Of a stretch of 64,000 nucleotides of DNA, positions 33,583 through 42,140 are shown one piece after another. Positions within the stretch are counted from its first letter, which is position 1. Each line of letters starts with the position of its first letter. The notes under the pieces are model-generated. The model was not told the DNA's origin. It saw only the letters and a list, made by a program, of their open reading frames with translations, and did not search any database. The stretch lies in NCBI RefSeq assembly GCF_017329565.1, contig NZ_JAFMTT010000001.1; one strand, given 5' to 3'. This DNA comes from Alicyclobacillus mali. Lineage in GTDB: Bacteria > Bacillota > Bacilli > Alicyclobacillales > Alicyclobacillaceae. The translations under genes were made by a program, and so were the position numbers.

Positions 33583-34155
33583 GTGACGAGTTTCGACCTG
33601 ATGGAGAGCCTGAGGCGCGAGCTGACGGACATCACGCGCGCGTACTGGTTGCAGCACAATTTGGGCACCTGGCACTGGTGGCTGTTTGTCAGCCTCGCCA
33701 TCGTGCCGTGGCTCGTGTTCGTCCGATTTGTCGATCGCGCCCGGCTGACCGAGGTGCTCCTCTACGCGCTGGTGGTGGGCATGGTGAGCTCGGTGCTCGA
33801 CATCATCGGCTCCGATCTGATGCTCTGGGGCTACAAGGTCCGCCTCCTCTGGTTTGTGTATCCCACGCTGCTCTGTACGGACATGACCATCATTCCCGTC
33901 ACGTTCGCGCTCATCTATCAAGTGTGCCGCCGCTGGTGGACGTTCGCGCCGGTCGCGCTCGCGTTCAGCATCCTGTACGCCCTGATGGAATCCGTTTTCC
34001 ACTGGTTCGACATCTACGTCTCATATCGCTGGAATCTCCTCTACTCCATCCCCATCTATCTGGCCCTCGCGTCAGCCGCCAAGTTCATGTTGGGCGCCTT
34101 GACGGCATCGGAGCGGCGCCACCGGCTGCGAAGGTCGCAGCCAGATCCGAAATAA
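33583..34155 (+). CDS. CBO0543-like membrane protein
   Basis: A 190-residue membrane protein with about five helices. It resembles the CBO0543 family of spore formers, with a conserved LLWFVYPTLLCTDMTIIP segment in the middle and Trp-rich membrane borders. The function of the family is unknown. GTG at 33583 follows GGAGAGGAAGAGGG; a longer form starting at 33532 is possible. Confidence 0.7.
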   Translation: MTSFDLMESLRRELTDITRAYWLQHNLGTWHWWLFVSLAIVPWLVFVRFVDRARLTEVLLYALVVGMVSSVLDIIGSDLMLWGYKVRLLWFVYPTLLCTDMTIIPVTFALIYQVCRRWWTFAPVALAFSILYALMESVFHWFDIYVSYRWNLLYSIPIYLALASAAKFMLGALTASERRHRLRRSQPDPK

Positions 34156-34247
34156 CGTGACCACATTGGTGATGGCCCTCGAGGCCACGTTGTGGTTCAA
34201 TGGGATTGGACTTTGACCCCCAGACAAAGAGGTGAGCCCATTCCCAC

Positions 34248-35090
34248 ATGGAACCCTGTCTGCATCCGACCCTCGTTGACGAGACCTCGCTCGTCCCGTA
34301 TCTTGACCTCGCGCGTGAAACCGGTTACCGTTACGTCGACGTCCCGTTTCACTGGTTGGAAGCCGAGGCGGAGCGGCGCGGCGACGCGGCCGTGGAAGCC
34401 ATGTTTCAAAAGCGCGGCCTCGTGCTCGCCAACCTCGGCCTCCCGCTCAACCTGTACGACGCCGAACCGTCGTTCCTGCGCGATCTGTCGCTTCTGCCGG
34501 ATCGGGCGCGTCTGTGCCTGAGGCTTGGCGCGCGCAGCGTGACCGCATTTCTGTGGCCGTCGATGGACGAGGAGCCGGTGCGCTACATTTCTCAGCTCGC
34601 GCGCCGCATCCGCCAGGTGGCCGTGGAGCTCTTGCCGCTTGGCATGCGCGTGGGCCTGGAGTACGTCGGCCCGTACCACTTGCGCCACCGGAGGCATCCG
34701 TTCGTGCAGTCGCTCGCGGACCTGAAAACGTTTTGGGAAGCCATCGGCGCGCCCAACGTCGGCGCGCTCGTCGACAGCTACCACTGGTACACCGCGGGAG
34801 AGCACGAGGACCATCTCGCCCAGCTCCCGCCGGAAAAGGTGGTCTACGTGCATATCAACGACACCCAGGACGCGCCGGAGGACGCGCACGACGGCAGGCG
34901 CCTCCTGCCGGGCGATGGCCGGATTCCGCTCGTGCCCTTTTTGCGCGGGCTGTATCGCGCCGGCTACCGCGGGCCGGTGGCGGCCGAGGTGTTGCACGAG
35001 GCGCCGCTTGACGGCAACGGCGAGTCGCGGGCCCGCCTCGTCCGAGAGCGCCTGGAACAGTTCATCGCGTTGGCGAAGGGGGAGAACTGA
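34248..35090 (+). CDS. Sugar phosphate isomerase/epimerase family protein (1 of 3)
   Basis: A 280-residue TIM-barrel protein of the xylose isomerase-like/IolE superfamily. Metal ligands expected in the fold are Glu in GLEYVGPYH, Asp in ALVDSYHWY, His in VYVHINDT and the final Glu in AAEVLHEAP. Such enzymes isomerise, epimerise or dehydrate keto-sugars and inositols. It heads a five-gene run on one strand; the next gene starts immediately after its stop codon. The reaction is not known. Confidence 0.82.
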   Translation: MEPCLHPTLVDETSLVPYLDLARETGYRYVDVPFHWLEAEAERRGDAAVEAMFQKRGLVLANLGLPLNLYDAEPSFLRDLSLLPDRARLCLRLGARSVTAFLWPSMDEEPVRYISQLARRIRQVAVELLPLGMRVGLEYVGPYHLRHRRHPFVQSLADLKTFWEAIGAPNVGALVDSYHWYTAGEHEDHLAQLPPEKVVYVHINDTQDAPEDAHDGRRLLPGDGRIPLVPFLRGLYRAGYRGPVAAEVLHEAPLDGNGESRARLVRERLEQFIALAKGEN

Positions 35091-35816
35091 ATGCCTGACA
35101 TCGCGCTGCAGATGTACACGCTGCGCAAACCGCTGGAGGACGATTTCGACGGGACGCTCCGCCGCGTGGCCGAAATCGGTTTCCGTCTGATTGAGCTTCA
35201 CCACTACGGGCCGTATACCGCGGTGGATTTGCGCCGCCGCCTCGACGAATTGGGGCTTCGGGCGATTTCCGCCCACGTCCCGCTGGCTCGCCTGGAGGCC
35301 GAGATGGATGGCGTCCTCGAAGAAGCGCAGGCGCTTGGCCTCGAGTACGTCGTGTGTCCGTGGCTTCCCGCCGAGCGCCGCGACGATTACGCGGCCTTGG
35401 CCGACGTGCTCGCCCGCGCGTCGGAGCGCCTGCGCGCCGCCGGGCTTGGCTTCTCGTATCACAACCACGATTTCGAATTCGTGTCCTACGAGGGGCGGAC
35501 GGCGCTCGACTGGCTACTTGCGCGCGTGCCCGATGCGGGCCTCGAGCTCGACGTGTACTGGGCGCATCACGCAGGGTTCGATCCCGTCGAGATCATCCGG
35601 CGCTATCGCGGCCGCCTGGATCTCCTTCACGCGAAAGACGCCACGCCGGATGGGCACTTCGCGGCGGTAGGGACCGGCGTGCTCCCCTGGGATGCCATCT
35701 TCCAGGCGTCCGCGGAAGCAGGGGTGCGGTACGTGATCGTCGAACAGGACGTCTGTCCGGGCGATCCGTTCGAGGCCATCGCCACCTCGCTCCAGTATTT
35801 GCAGTCGCGTCTGTGA
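35091..35816 (+). CDS. Sugar phosphate isomerase/epimerase family protein (2 of 3)
   Basis: A 241-residue TIM-barrel paralogue of the preceding protein, shorter than its neighbours. Typical metal-site segments are FSYHNHDFEF, LELDVYWAHHAG, LLHAKDATPDGHFAAVGTG and VIVEQD. The GTG at the end of HFAAVGTGVLPW is part of the common substrate loop. Its ATG follows the upstream TGA directly, so translation is coupled. The substrate is unknown. Confidence 0.85.
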   Translation: MPDIALQMYTLRKPLEDDFDGTLRRVAEIGFRLIELHHYGPYTAVDLRRRLDELGLRAISAHVPLARLEAEMDGVLEEAQALGLEYVVCPWLPAERRDDYAALADVLARASERLRAAGLGFSYHNHDFEFVSYEGRTALDWLLARVPDAGLELDVYWAHHAGFDPVEIIRRYRGRLDLLHAKDATPDGHFAAVGTGVLPWDAIFQASAEAGVRYVIVEQDVCPGDPFEAIATSLQYLQSRL

Positions 35817-35840
35817 CGCAACACGAAGGGAGGCTGTTGC

Positions 35841-36809
35841 ATGAAACTCGGCATTTTCACCGTGCTCTTCAGCCAAATGCCGTTCGAAGAGATGCTCGAT
35901 CACGTCGCCGCGGCGGGCGTGGACGCGGTCGAGATCGGCACAGGCGGCTACCCCGGAAACGCGCACTGCGATCGGGAAGCGCTCCTCGCCTCTGCGGAGA
36001 AGCGGTCCGCGTTCCTCAACGCCATCACCTCGCGCGGGCTCGAGATCTCAGCGCTCTCGTGCCACAACAACCCGCTCCACCCGAACGCAGAGGTGCGCCA
36101 GAAGGCGGATCAGGAGTTGCGCGAGACCATCCGGTTGGCCGCGGAACTCGGCGTGAAGACGGTCGTCACGTTCTCCGGCTGCCCGGGCGAATCGGAGCGC
36201 TCGGAGAATCCCGTCTGGGTCACCTGTCCGTGGCCGGAGGAGTATTCGCGCGTGCTCGAGTGGCAGTGGAAGGAGAAGGTCATCCCGTACTGGACGGAGA
36301 TGAACCGGTTCGCGGCCGATCACGGCGTGCGCATCGCCATCGAGGCGCACCCCGGGTTCGTGGTGTACAACGGAGAGACGCTCCTGCGCCTGCGCGAGGC
36401 GTGCGGCGAGCAAATCGGCATCAACTTCGATCCGAGCCACATGTTCTGGCAGGGGATCGATCCCGTCGAGGCTGTGCATGCCCTCGCGCCGCACCGGTGC
36501 ATCTTCCACGTGCACGCGAAGGACACGGGCTTCAACAAGATCAACGTGGCGCGCGACGGCGTGCTCGACACGAAGCCGTACCGCGAGGAACTGAAGCGGG
36601 CCTGGATCTTCCGCACGGTAGGCTATGGGCACGACCAACAGACCTGGGCGGACCTTTTGAGCGCCCTGCAGATGAACAGGTACGACGGCGTCATCTCCAT
36701 CGAGCACGAGGACAGCCTCATGTCCATCGAAGAGGGCTTTCAGAAGGCCGTCGCGTTTTTGCGGCCGCTCGTGATCCGCGAAAAACTTCAGCAGATGTGG
36801 TGGGCCTAA
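35841..36809 (+). CDS. Sugar phosphate isomerase/epimerase family protein (3 of 3)
   Basis: A 322-residue TIM-barrel protein of the same superfamily. Metal-site segments are IAIEAHPGFVVYN, INFDPSHMFWQGIDP, IFHVHAKDT and ISIEHEDSLMS. The sequence near LAAELGVKTVVTFSGCPG is common in members found beside Gfo/Idh/MocA oxidoreductases. A GGGAGG site lies 8 bases before the ATG, 24 bases after the previous stop. Confidence 0.87.
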   Translation: MKLGIFTVLFSQMPFEEMLDHVAAAGVDAVEIGTGGYPGNAHCDREALLASAEKRSAFLNAITSRGLEISALSCHNNPLHPNAEVRQKADQELRETIRLAAELGVKTVVTFSGCPGESERSENPVWVTCPWPEEYSRVLEWQWKEKVIPYWTEMNRFAADHGVRIAIEAHPGFVVYNGETLLRLREACGEQIGINFDPSHMFWQGIDPVEAVHALAPHRCIFHVHAKDTGFNKINVARDGVLDTKPYREELKRAWIFRTVGYGHDQQTWADLLSALQMNRYDGVISIEHEDSLMSIEEGFQKAVAFLRPLVIREKLQQMWWA

Positions 36810-36824
36810 GAGGAGGACATCGAA

Positions 36825-37868
36825 GTGGCAGACAAGATTCGCGTGGGTATCGTCGGGGCGGGCGGCATTGCCCAGCAGGTGCATATTCCCAATTACAAGA
36901 AATGTGGAGAACAAGTAGAAATTGTGGCCGTCTGCGATGTGGCGGTCGATCGCGCGCAGGAGGCGGCTGAGCGCTGGGGCATTCCGCACTCATTCAAGAC
37001 CGTGGATGAGATGCTGGAGAAGGCAGAGCTCGACGTGGTGAGCGTCTGCACGCCCAACAAGTTCCACAAGGATGCGGCGGTGAAGGCGCTCGAGGCGGGC
37101 TGTCACGTGCTGTGCGAGAAGCCGCCGGCCATGACGGTGGAAGAGGCGCAGGCGATGGCGGAAGCGGCGAAGAAGAGCGGGAAACACCTGTCGTACGGGT
37201 TCCACTATCGGCACACGAGCGAGGTGGACTGCCTGAAGCGGTTCATCGACGCGGGAGAGCTCGGCGAGATCTACGCCGGCACGGCCATCGCGGTGCGGCG
37301 CCGCGGGATCCCGGGTTGGGGCGTTTTCACCAACAAGGAGCTGCAGGGCGGCGGGCCGCTCATCGACATCGGCTGCCACATGCTCGACACGGCCCTGTAT
37401 CTGATGGGCTACCCCGAGCCGACGATGGTGTGGGGCGCCACGTATCAAAAGCTCGGCACGCGCAAGGGCGTCGGGCTCCTCGGTGACTGGGATTGGGAAC
37501 ACTTCACCGTGGAGGACATGGCGCGCGGCATGGTCCAGTTCGAGAATGGAGCGACGCTCGTCATCGAGTCGGCGTTCGCGGCGAACGTGAAGGAGCGCGA
37601 CGTCATGAATGTGAAGCTGATGGGCGATCTCGGCGGCGCCAACGCCTTTCCGCTCGAAATCTACCAGGAGAAGCACGGCGCGCTCATCGACGTCGCGCCG
37701 GCGTACTTGCCAGAAGTTTCGCCCTATGAGCGCGAGATCCGCCGCTGGGTCGACGCGTGCCTGACGGGCGAGCCGCCGCTCTCCACGGCCGAGCAGGGCG
37801 TCAAGCTGCAGCGCATCTTGAACGGCCTGTACGAGTCCGCGGAGCGGGGCGAGCCCGTGAAGCTGTAG
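36825..37868 (+). CDS. Gfo/Idh/MocA family oxidoreductase (1 of 2)
   Basis: A 347-residue NAD(P)-dependent dehydrogenase. The Rossmann motif is GIVGAGGIAQQVHI, the cofactor-binding E-K-P motif is CEKPPAMT and the substrate-domain segment is GGGPLIDIGCHMLDTALYLM, with the usual catalytic Lys (EKP) and His (GCHMLD). Family members oxidise or reduce sugars, inositols and their derivatives. GTG at 36825 has AGAGGAGG upstream, 15 bases behind the third isomerase. Confidence 0.9.
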   Translation: MADKIRVGIVGAGGIAQQVHIPNYKKCGEQVEIVAVCDVAVDRAQEAAERWGIPHSFKTVDEMLEKAELDVVSVCTPNKFHKDAAVKALEAGCHVLCEKPPAMTVEEAQAMAEAAKKSGKHLSYGFHYRHTSEVDCLKRFIDAGELGEIYAGTAIAVRRRGIPGWGVFTNKELQGGGPLIDIGCHMLDTALYLMGYPEPTMVWGATYQKLGTRKGVGLLGDWDWEHFTVEDMARGMVQFENGATLVIESAFAANVKERDVMNVKLMGDLGGANAFPLEIYQEKHGALIDVAPAYLPEVSPYEREIRRWVDACLTGEPPLSTAEQGVKLQRILNGLYESAERGEPVKL

Positions 37869-37890
37869 GCCGCGCTGGGGAGGAATCGGG

Positions 37891-39054
37891 ATGCCGAAAC
37901 GTTCGATTCGAATTGGCATGGTGGGCTACCAATTCATGGGTAAAGCTCACAGCCACGCGTATCGAGACCTGAATTTCTTCTTCGACGATCTCCCCGTCAC
38001 GCCGGTCTTGCAGGCCATCGCCGGGCGGAGCGAGGAGCCGCTCCGGCGGGCGGCCGAAGCGTACGGCTTCTCGTCGTACGAGACGGACTGGCGGCGGTTG
38101 GTGGAGCGCGACGACATCGACGTGATCGACATCGTGACGCCGAACAACGCGCACGCCGAGATCGCCATCGCCGCGGCGGAGCACGGCAAGCACGTGATCT
38201 GCGAGAAACCGCTCGCGATGACGGTGGACGAGGCGGTCAGGATGCGCAACGCGGTGCAGGCGGCGGGCGTGCATCACCTCGTCTGCCACAATTACCGGTT
38301 TGCGCCGGCTGTACAGTTCGCGAAGCGGCTGATCGACGACGGGCGCCTGGGGCGGATTTATCACGTGCGGGCGCAATATCTGCAGGACTGGATTATGGAC
38401 CCGGACTTTCCGCTCGTGTGGCGCCTGCGCAAGGACGTGACGGGCTCGGGGGCGCTCGGCGACATCGCGGCGCACATTCTCGATCTCGCCCGGTTTTTGG
38501 TGGGCGAAATTCGCGACGTGGCGGCTTGCATGGAGACGTTTATCAAGGAGAGGCCCCTGGGCGAGATGGCCGGCGGGCTTGAGGCGAAGGCGGCCGGCGG
38601 CACGGGGCGGGTGGACGCGGACGACGCCGTGGCCTTCCTCGCCCGCTTCGAAAGCGGGGCGATGGGCGTGTTCGAGGCCACGCGCTTTGCGGGCGGACAT
38701 CGAAACGGCAATCAGTTCGAGGTGAACGGCGAGAAGGGCTCCCTTCGCTGGAACCTCGAGGACATGAACTGGCTTGAGGTCTACTTCCACAGCGACGAGC
38801 CGGGATTGCAAGGGTTCCGCCGCATCAACTGCACGGAACCCCTGCACCCGTACGCGGAGCGGTACTGGCCCGCGGGGCACATCATCGGCTACGAGCACAC
38901 GTTCTTGAATCTGTTTGGCGCGTTTTTCAAAGGATTGGTCGCCGATGAGCCTGTGAAACCCGACTTCGAGGACGGCGTTCGCAACCAGTGCGTGCTGGAG
39001 GCAATCGAGAAGGCTGCGTCGTCGAGGTCGTGGGAGAACGTGGAGTACGGCTGA
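37891..39054 (+). CDS. Gfo/Idh/MocA family oxidoreductase (2 of 2)
   Basis: A 387-residue oxidoreductase of the same family as its neighbour, with GMVGYQFMGKAHSHAY (a variant Rossmann loop), CEKPLAMT and GSGALGDIAAHILDLARFL carrying the catalytic residues. The Gly-x-Gly pattern differs from the first copy, suggesting a different substrate or cofactor role. It closes the five-gene run, and no terminator is obvious after it. Confidence 0.9.
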   Translation: MPKRSIRIGMVGYQFMGKAHSHAYRDLNFFFDDLPVTPVLQAIAGRSEEPLRRAAEAYGFSSYETDWRRLVERDDIDVIDIVTPNNAHAEIAIAAAEHGKHVICEKPLAMTVDEAVRMRNAVQAAGVHHLVCHNYRFAPAVQFAKRLIDDGRLGRIYHVRAQYLQDWIMDPDFPLVWRLRKDVTGSGALGDIAAHILDLARFLVGEIRDVAACMETFIKERPLGEMAGGLEAKAAGGTGRVDADDAVAFLARFESGAMGVFEATRFAGGHRNGNQFEVNGEKGSLRWNLEDMNWLEVYFHSDEPGLQGFRRINCTEPLHPYAERYWPAGHIIGYEHTFLNLFGAFFKGLVADEPVKPDFEDGVRNQCVLEAIEKAASSRSWENVEYG

Positions 39055-39065
39055 GCGCAGCGGCC

Positions 39066-39095
39066 TTGCATGGACTTACGAATTTGCAGTACAAT
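39066..39095 (+). promoter_or_regulatory. Promoter of the FMN riboswitch leader
   Basis: TTGCAT and TACAAT are separated by 18 bases, and the FMN element begins about 17 bases after the predicted -10 box. Confidence 0.65.
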
Positions 39096-39111
39096 GGGTG
39101 CAAATGAACAG

Positions 39112-39245
39112 GAACCTTCGGGGCAGGGTGAAATTCCCGACCGGCGGTGATGGCCTTTGGCCTAAGCCCGCGACTCGCCACGTTGTGGCGACGGATTTGG
39201 TGAGACTCCAAAGCCGACGGTGAAAGTCCGGATGGGAGAAGGTTC
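39112..39245 (+). promoter_or_regulatory. FMN riboswitch (RFN element)
   Basis: All core RFN segments are present in order: GGGGCAGGGTGAAATTCCCG, ACCGGCGGTGAT, AGCCCGCGA, GATTTGGTGAGACTCCAAAG, CCGACGGTGAAAGTCCGGAT and GGGAGAAGG. The ends GAACCTTC and GAAGGTTC close the fold. FMN binding switches off riboflavin synthesis or transport genes. It controls the EamA-like transporter that follows. Confidence 0.97.
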
Positions 39246-39341
39246 GCGGTGGTTGCAGCGCGCAGGTGCGCCGTCATGGCTGTGAGAGACAGCCTTGCGG
39301 TGTGCGCTCGTGGCGTGCGCCGTTTCTTGTTGCGGTCCGAC

Positions 39342-39373
39342 AGCCCCGGGGACGAGCGTTCCTCGGGGCTTTG
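39342..39373 (+). terminator. Expression-platform terminator of the FMN riboswitch
   Basis: AGCCCCGGGG and CCTCGGGGCT pair and are followed by a short T-tract. It lies between the FMN element and the gene start. Confidence 0.65.
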
Positions 39374-39449
39374 CGCGTTGGCGTCACCCATTTCTCCATG
39401 TGCTCCCAGGGTTCCTCCGGAGAAACGATAGAATGCGGAGGGAAGCCCT

Positions 39450-40436
39450 GTGAATGCCATTTCAACCGTCTCTTCTCGCTCAAGCAGCCAGGCAGCTCTT
39501 TGGTGGATTGCGTGCGGAGCCGCGCTGTGGGGGCTCGATGCGCTTTTCATCCTCGCACTTCAGCACTGGTTCACGTCCATTGAAATTGTGTGCTTCGAGC
39601 ACGTGTTGCTCGCGCTGTATGCGATTCCGGTGCTCATTCGAAGGCGGCGTGAGTGGTTGGCGCTCGGCCCTGCAGATTGGCTCGCCGTCCTCTTTGTCGC
39701 CTGGGGCGGCTCGGCCGTCGCGTCCATTCTGTTCAACGTCGGGCTCGCGGTGGGCATCCGATCCGACGCCGTGAACGAGGTCCTGCTTTTGCAGAAAGTT
39801 CAGCCGGTGTTCGCGCTGTTGTTGGCCGCCATCGTGCTCGGCGAGCGGGTGCGGCGCGCGTATTGGCCGTGGTTTGCGGTGGCGTTTCTCGGCGCGTACG
39901 TCCTGACCTTCGGTTTCACATGGCCCTCCTTTTCGAAGGCGAGCGCGTGGGCCGGCTTGTGTGCGCTCGGGGCCGCGTTTCTCTGGGGCGGATCGACGGT
40001 GATGGGCAAGCGCGTGATGCGCCAGGTTTCGTTTCCCACCATGACGGCCCTTCGCTTCGGTGCTGCCCTGCCCCTTCTCCTGGCGCTCACCCTGATGGGC
40101 CATCCGAATGCGGCGCGCGTAGCGACGGCGTTTCAACATGGAGCCGTGATCGGCAATCTGTTGTACCAGACGATTGTGCCGAGTCTCCTCAGCCTGCTGG
40201 TGTACTATCGCGGGCTCGACCGCGTGAAGGCTTCGTATGCCACGCTGGCGGAACTCGCGTTTCCGGCCACGGGCCTTGCGGTGAACGCGCTGTTCTTACA
40301 CCAGACGGTGCATGCAGCGCAGTGGATGGGCTTCGCGCTGGTGTGGGTGGCGGTGTACGCCTTGTCGCGCATGGCGGATGGCGCGGATGGCGCTCGCAGC
40401 CGCGTGCGCGAGGCCTCAGCGAACACGGCGGCATGA
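39450..40436 (+). CDS. EamA/DMT transporter, candidate riboflavin transporter
   Basis: A 328-residue membrane protein with ten predicted helices and two EamA repeats of the drug/metabolite transporter superfamily. The N-terminal helix LWWIACGAALWGLDALFIL and the half-way LCALGAAFLWGGSTVMGKRV show the duplicated arrangement. Because an FMN riboswitch precedes it, riboflavin or flavin uptake is the most likely role; RibN of other bacteria is an EamA-type riboflavin carrier with similar control. GTG at 39450 has GGAGGG 7 bases upstream. Membership of EamA is firm; the substrate is inferred. Confidence 0.82.
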   Translation: MNAISTVSSRSSSQAALWWIACGAALWGLDALFILALQHWFTSIEIVCFEHVLLALYAIPVLIRRRREWLALGPADWLAVLFVAWGGSAVASILFNVGLAVGIRSDAVNEVLLLQKVQPVFALLLAAIVLGERVRRAYWPWFAVAFLGAYVLTFGFTWPSFSKASAWAGLCALGAAFLWGGSTVMGKRVMRQVSFPTMTALRFGAALPLLLALTLMGHPNAARVATAFQHGAVIGNLLYQTIVPSLLSLLVYYRGLDRVKASYATLAELAFPATGLAVNALFLHQTVHAAQWMGFALVWVAVYALSRMADGADGARSRVREASANTAA

Positions 40437-40489
40437 GGCTGGAGGCTGCGGGCGGACGCGTTCGCGCGCCGCGGTGAAGTTCAATCACA

Positions 40490-40527
40490 CGAAAGGCGGC
40501 GGCTCTCCGCACAGGGGAAGCCGCCGC
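40490..40527 (-). terminator. Terminator of the zinc-finger protein gene
   Basis: Read on the minus strand, GCGGCGGCT and AGCCGCCGC pair and are followed by CCTTTCGTGTG. It lies between two convergent genes. Confidence 0.6.
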
Positions 40528-40533
40528 TCGTCT

Positions 40534-41013
40534 TCACAAAAGGCTCTTTTTCCAATGCCACTTGTCCGTGATTTCCTCGCCCCGATGCACGATGGCCCGA
40601 GATACGTGGGAAATCCTGTGCCACGCCGCGGACCCGAGCGCTTTGGAGTAGCGGCCGTGATCACCCGCGAGGCTCACGAAGCTCATCAGGAGAAGGGCTG
40701 CGCTCAGGCTGATGGCCGTGAGCCGTCGGCGCCGCATGTATCGCTTGGCCGAGCTGGACTGGAAGTTCGCCTTCGGCCGCATCGGAAATTCGATGATCTG
40801 CGCGCTTCTCGCGGTCGCCTTCTTTGATGCTTGCTCGTCATCGGCCGGTTCCTTGGGCTGAAACATGGTGATAAGCTCGCGAAACTCTGCGACATCCCGG
40901 CGACACGCCGGGCATGTGGCAAGGTGGCGTTCGAATCGCTTCTTGACCAGTTCGTCTTTGAGTTCATTCAGCGCGTAATCGACGCAGTAGGAGCAAATGG
41001 ACGGGTTGTCCAA
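40534..41013 (-). CDS. Putative anti-sigma factor with zinc finger (zf-HC2)
   Basis: A 159-residue protein. The N-terminal zinc-finger H-x3-C-x2-C (HLATCPAC), preceded by CSYC, is the anti-sigma ZAS/zf-HC2 arrangement. One membrane helix follows at about residues 99-117 (LTAISLSAALLLMSFVSLA). No sigma factor gene is adjacent, so its partner is unknown. TTG at 41013 is preferred because AGAGGGTGAG lies 7 bases upstream; ATG at 41049 lacks a ribosome site. Confidence 0.7.
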   Translation of the reverse strand: MDNPSICSYCVDYALNELKDELVKKRFERHLATCPACRRDVAEFRELITMFQPKEPADDEQASKKATARSAQIIEFPMRPKANFQSSSAKRYMRRRRLTAISLSAALLLMSFVSLAGDHGRYSKALGSAAWHRISHVSRAIVHRGEEITDKWHWKKSLL

Positions 41014-41153
41014 ATGGTTCTCACCCTCTTGACGGAATCCGTACCCCATCGTTTTTCAGTAAACCACGATCCCGCGCGCTTGAGAAGCCCTTTCTTCGAC
41101 TCGCCGTTCAGGGTACAGTGAAACTGGGAACGGCAATCAAAGGGAGGGCGCCT

Positions 41154-42140
41154 ATGGCACGGATTGTTTCCACGAAGCCACTCAGCGTGGCACAGCGGGA
41201 GAAGCTGGCCCGCTTTGGCGACGTGGCCTGTCCACCGGAAGGTCGGCGATTTTCGCAGGCGGAACTGTTCGCTGCGCTTCAAGACGCCGTGGGGCTCATC
41301 ACGTTCGGCACACGCGTCGATGAGACGCTGCTCGAACAGGCCCCGAGCCTCAAGGTGGCTTCCACGGCCTCGGTCGGCTATGATCATTTCGATCTCGCCG
41401 CCATGCGCAGGCGGCACATTCTCGGCGCGCACACGCCGCACGTGCTCGACGACACGGTGGCTGATCTCGGCATGGCGCTCATGCTCGCGGTCGCCCGCCG
41501 CATCGTCGAACTGGACGGCTATGTCCGCAGGGGCGAGTGGAAGAAGGGCGACGAAGAGGCCCTCTACGGCGTCGACGTGCATCACCGGACACTCGGCATC
41601 GTGGGGATGGGCCGCATCGGTCGCGCGCTCGCCAAGCGGGCGAAGTTCGGATTCTCCATGAACATCCTGTACCACGCGCGATCGCGCCACGACGACGTGG
41701 AGCAGGCGTTCGGCGCGCGCTACGCGGACCTGCCAGATCTCCTTCACGAGTCGGATTTCGTCGTCCTGCTCACACCGCTCACGCCGGACACCGAGAACCT
41801 CATGAACGAAGAACGGTTCAGGAGGATGAAACCGAGCGCGATATTCATCAACCTCTCGCGGGGAAAGACGGTGGATGAGGACGCATTGGTTCAAGCCCTG
41901 CGCGAAGGTTGGATCCGCGGCGCTGGGCTCGACGTGTATCGCCAGGAGCCCGTTCCATCGGATCACCCTCTCCTCTCTCTGTCCAACGTCGTCTGCGTGC
42001 CGCACATCGGCTCGGCGACGCAGGCGACGAGAACCGCCATGCTCGATCTCGCCATTGACAATCTCATCGCTGTATTGGACGGGAGGACGAAGGACGCGTA
42101 CATCGTGCCGGAACTGAGGGATCTTGCGCAGGAGGGATGA
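41154..42140 (+). CDS. D-2-hydroxyacid dehydrogenase (glyoxylate/hydroxypyruvate reductase type)
   Basis: A 328-residue NAD(P)H-dependent dehydrogenase. The Rossmann motif GIVGMGRIGRALAKR, the catalytic Arg (NLSRGKTVDEDAL), Glu (YRQEPV) and His (VPHIGSAT) are present. Its closest relatives reduce glyoxylate or hydroxypyruvate. The ATG at 41154 follows AAAGGGAGGG, and the stop overlaps the manA start, so the two are coupled. Confidence 0.88.
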   Translation: MARIVSTKPLSVAQREKLARFGDVACPPEGRRFSQAELFAALQDAVGLITFGTRVDETLLEQAPSLKVASTASVGYDHFDLAAMRRRHILGAHTPHVLDDTVADLGMALMLAVARRIVELDGYVRRGEWKKGDEEALYGVDVHHRTLGIVGMGRIGRALAKRAKFGFSMNILYHARSRHDDVEQAFGARYADLPDLLHESDFVVLLTPLTPDTENLMNEERFRRMKPSAIFINLSRGKTVDEDALVQALREGWIRGAGLDVYRQEPVPSDHPLLSLSNVVCVPHIGSATQATRTAMLDLAIDNLIAVLDGRTKDAYIVPELRDLAQEG

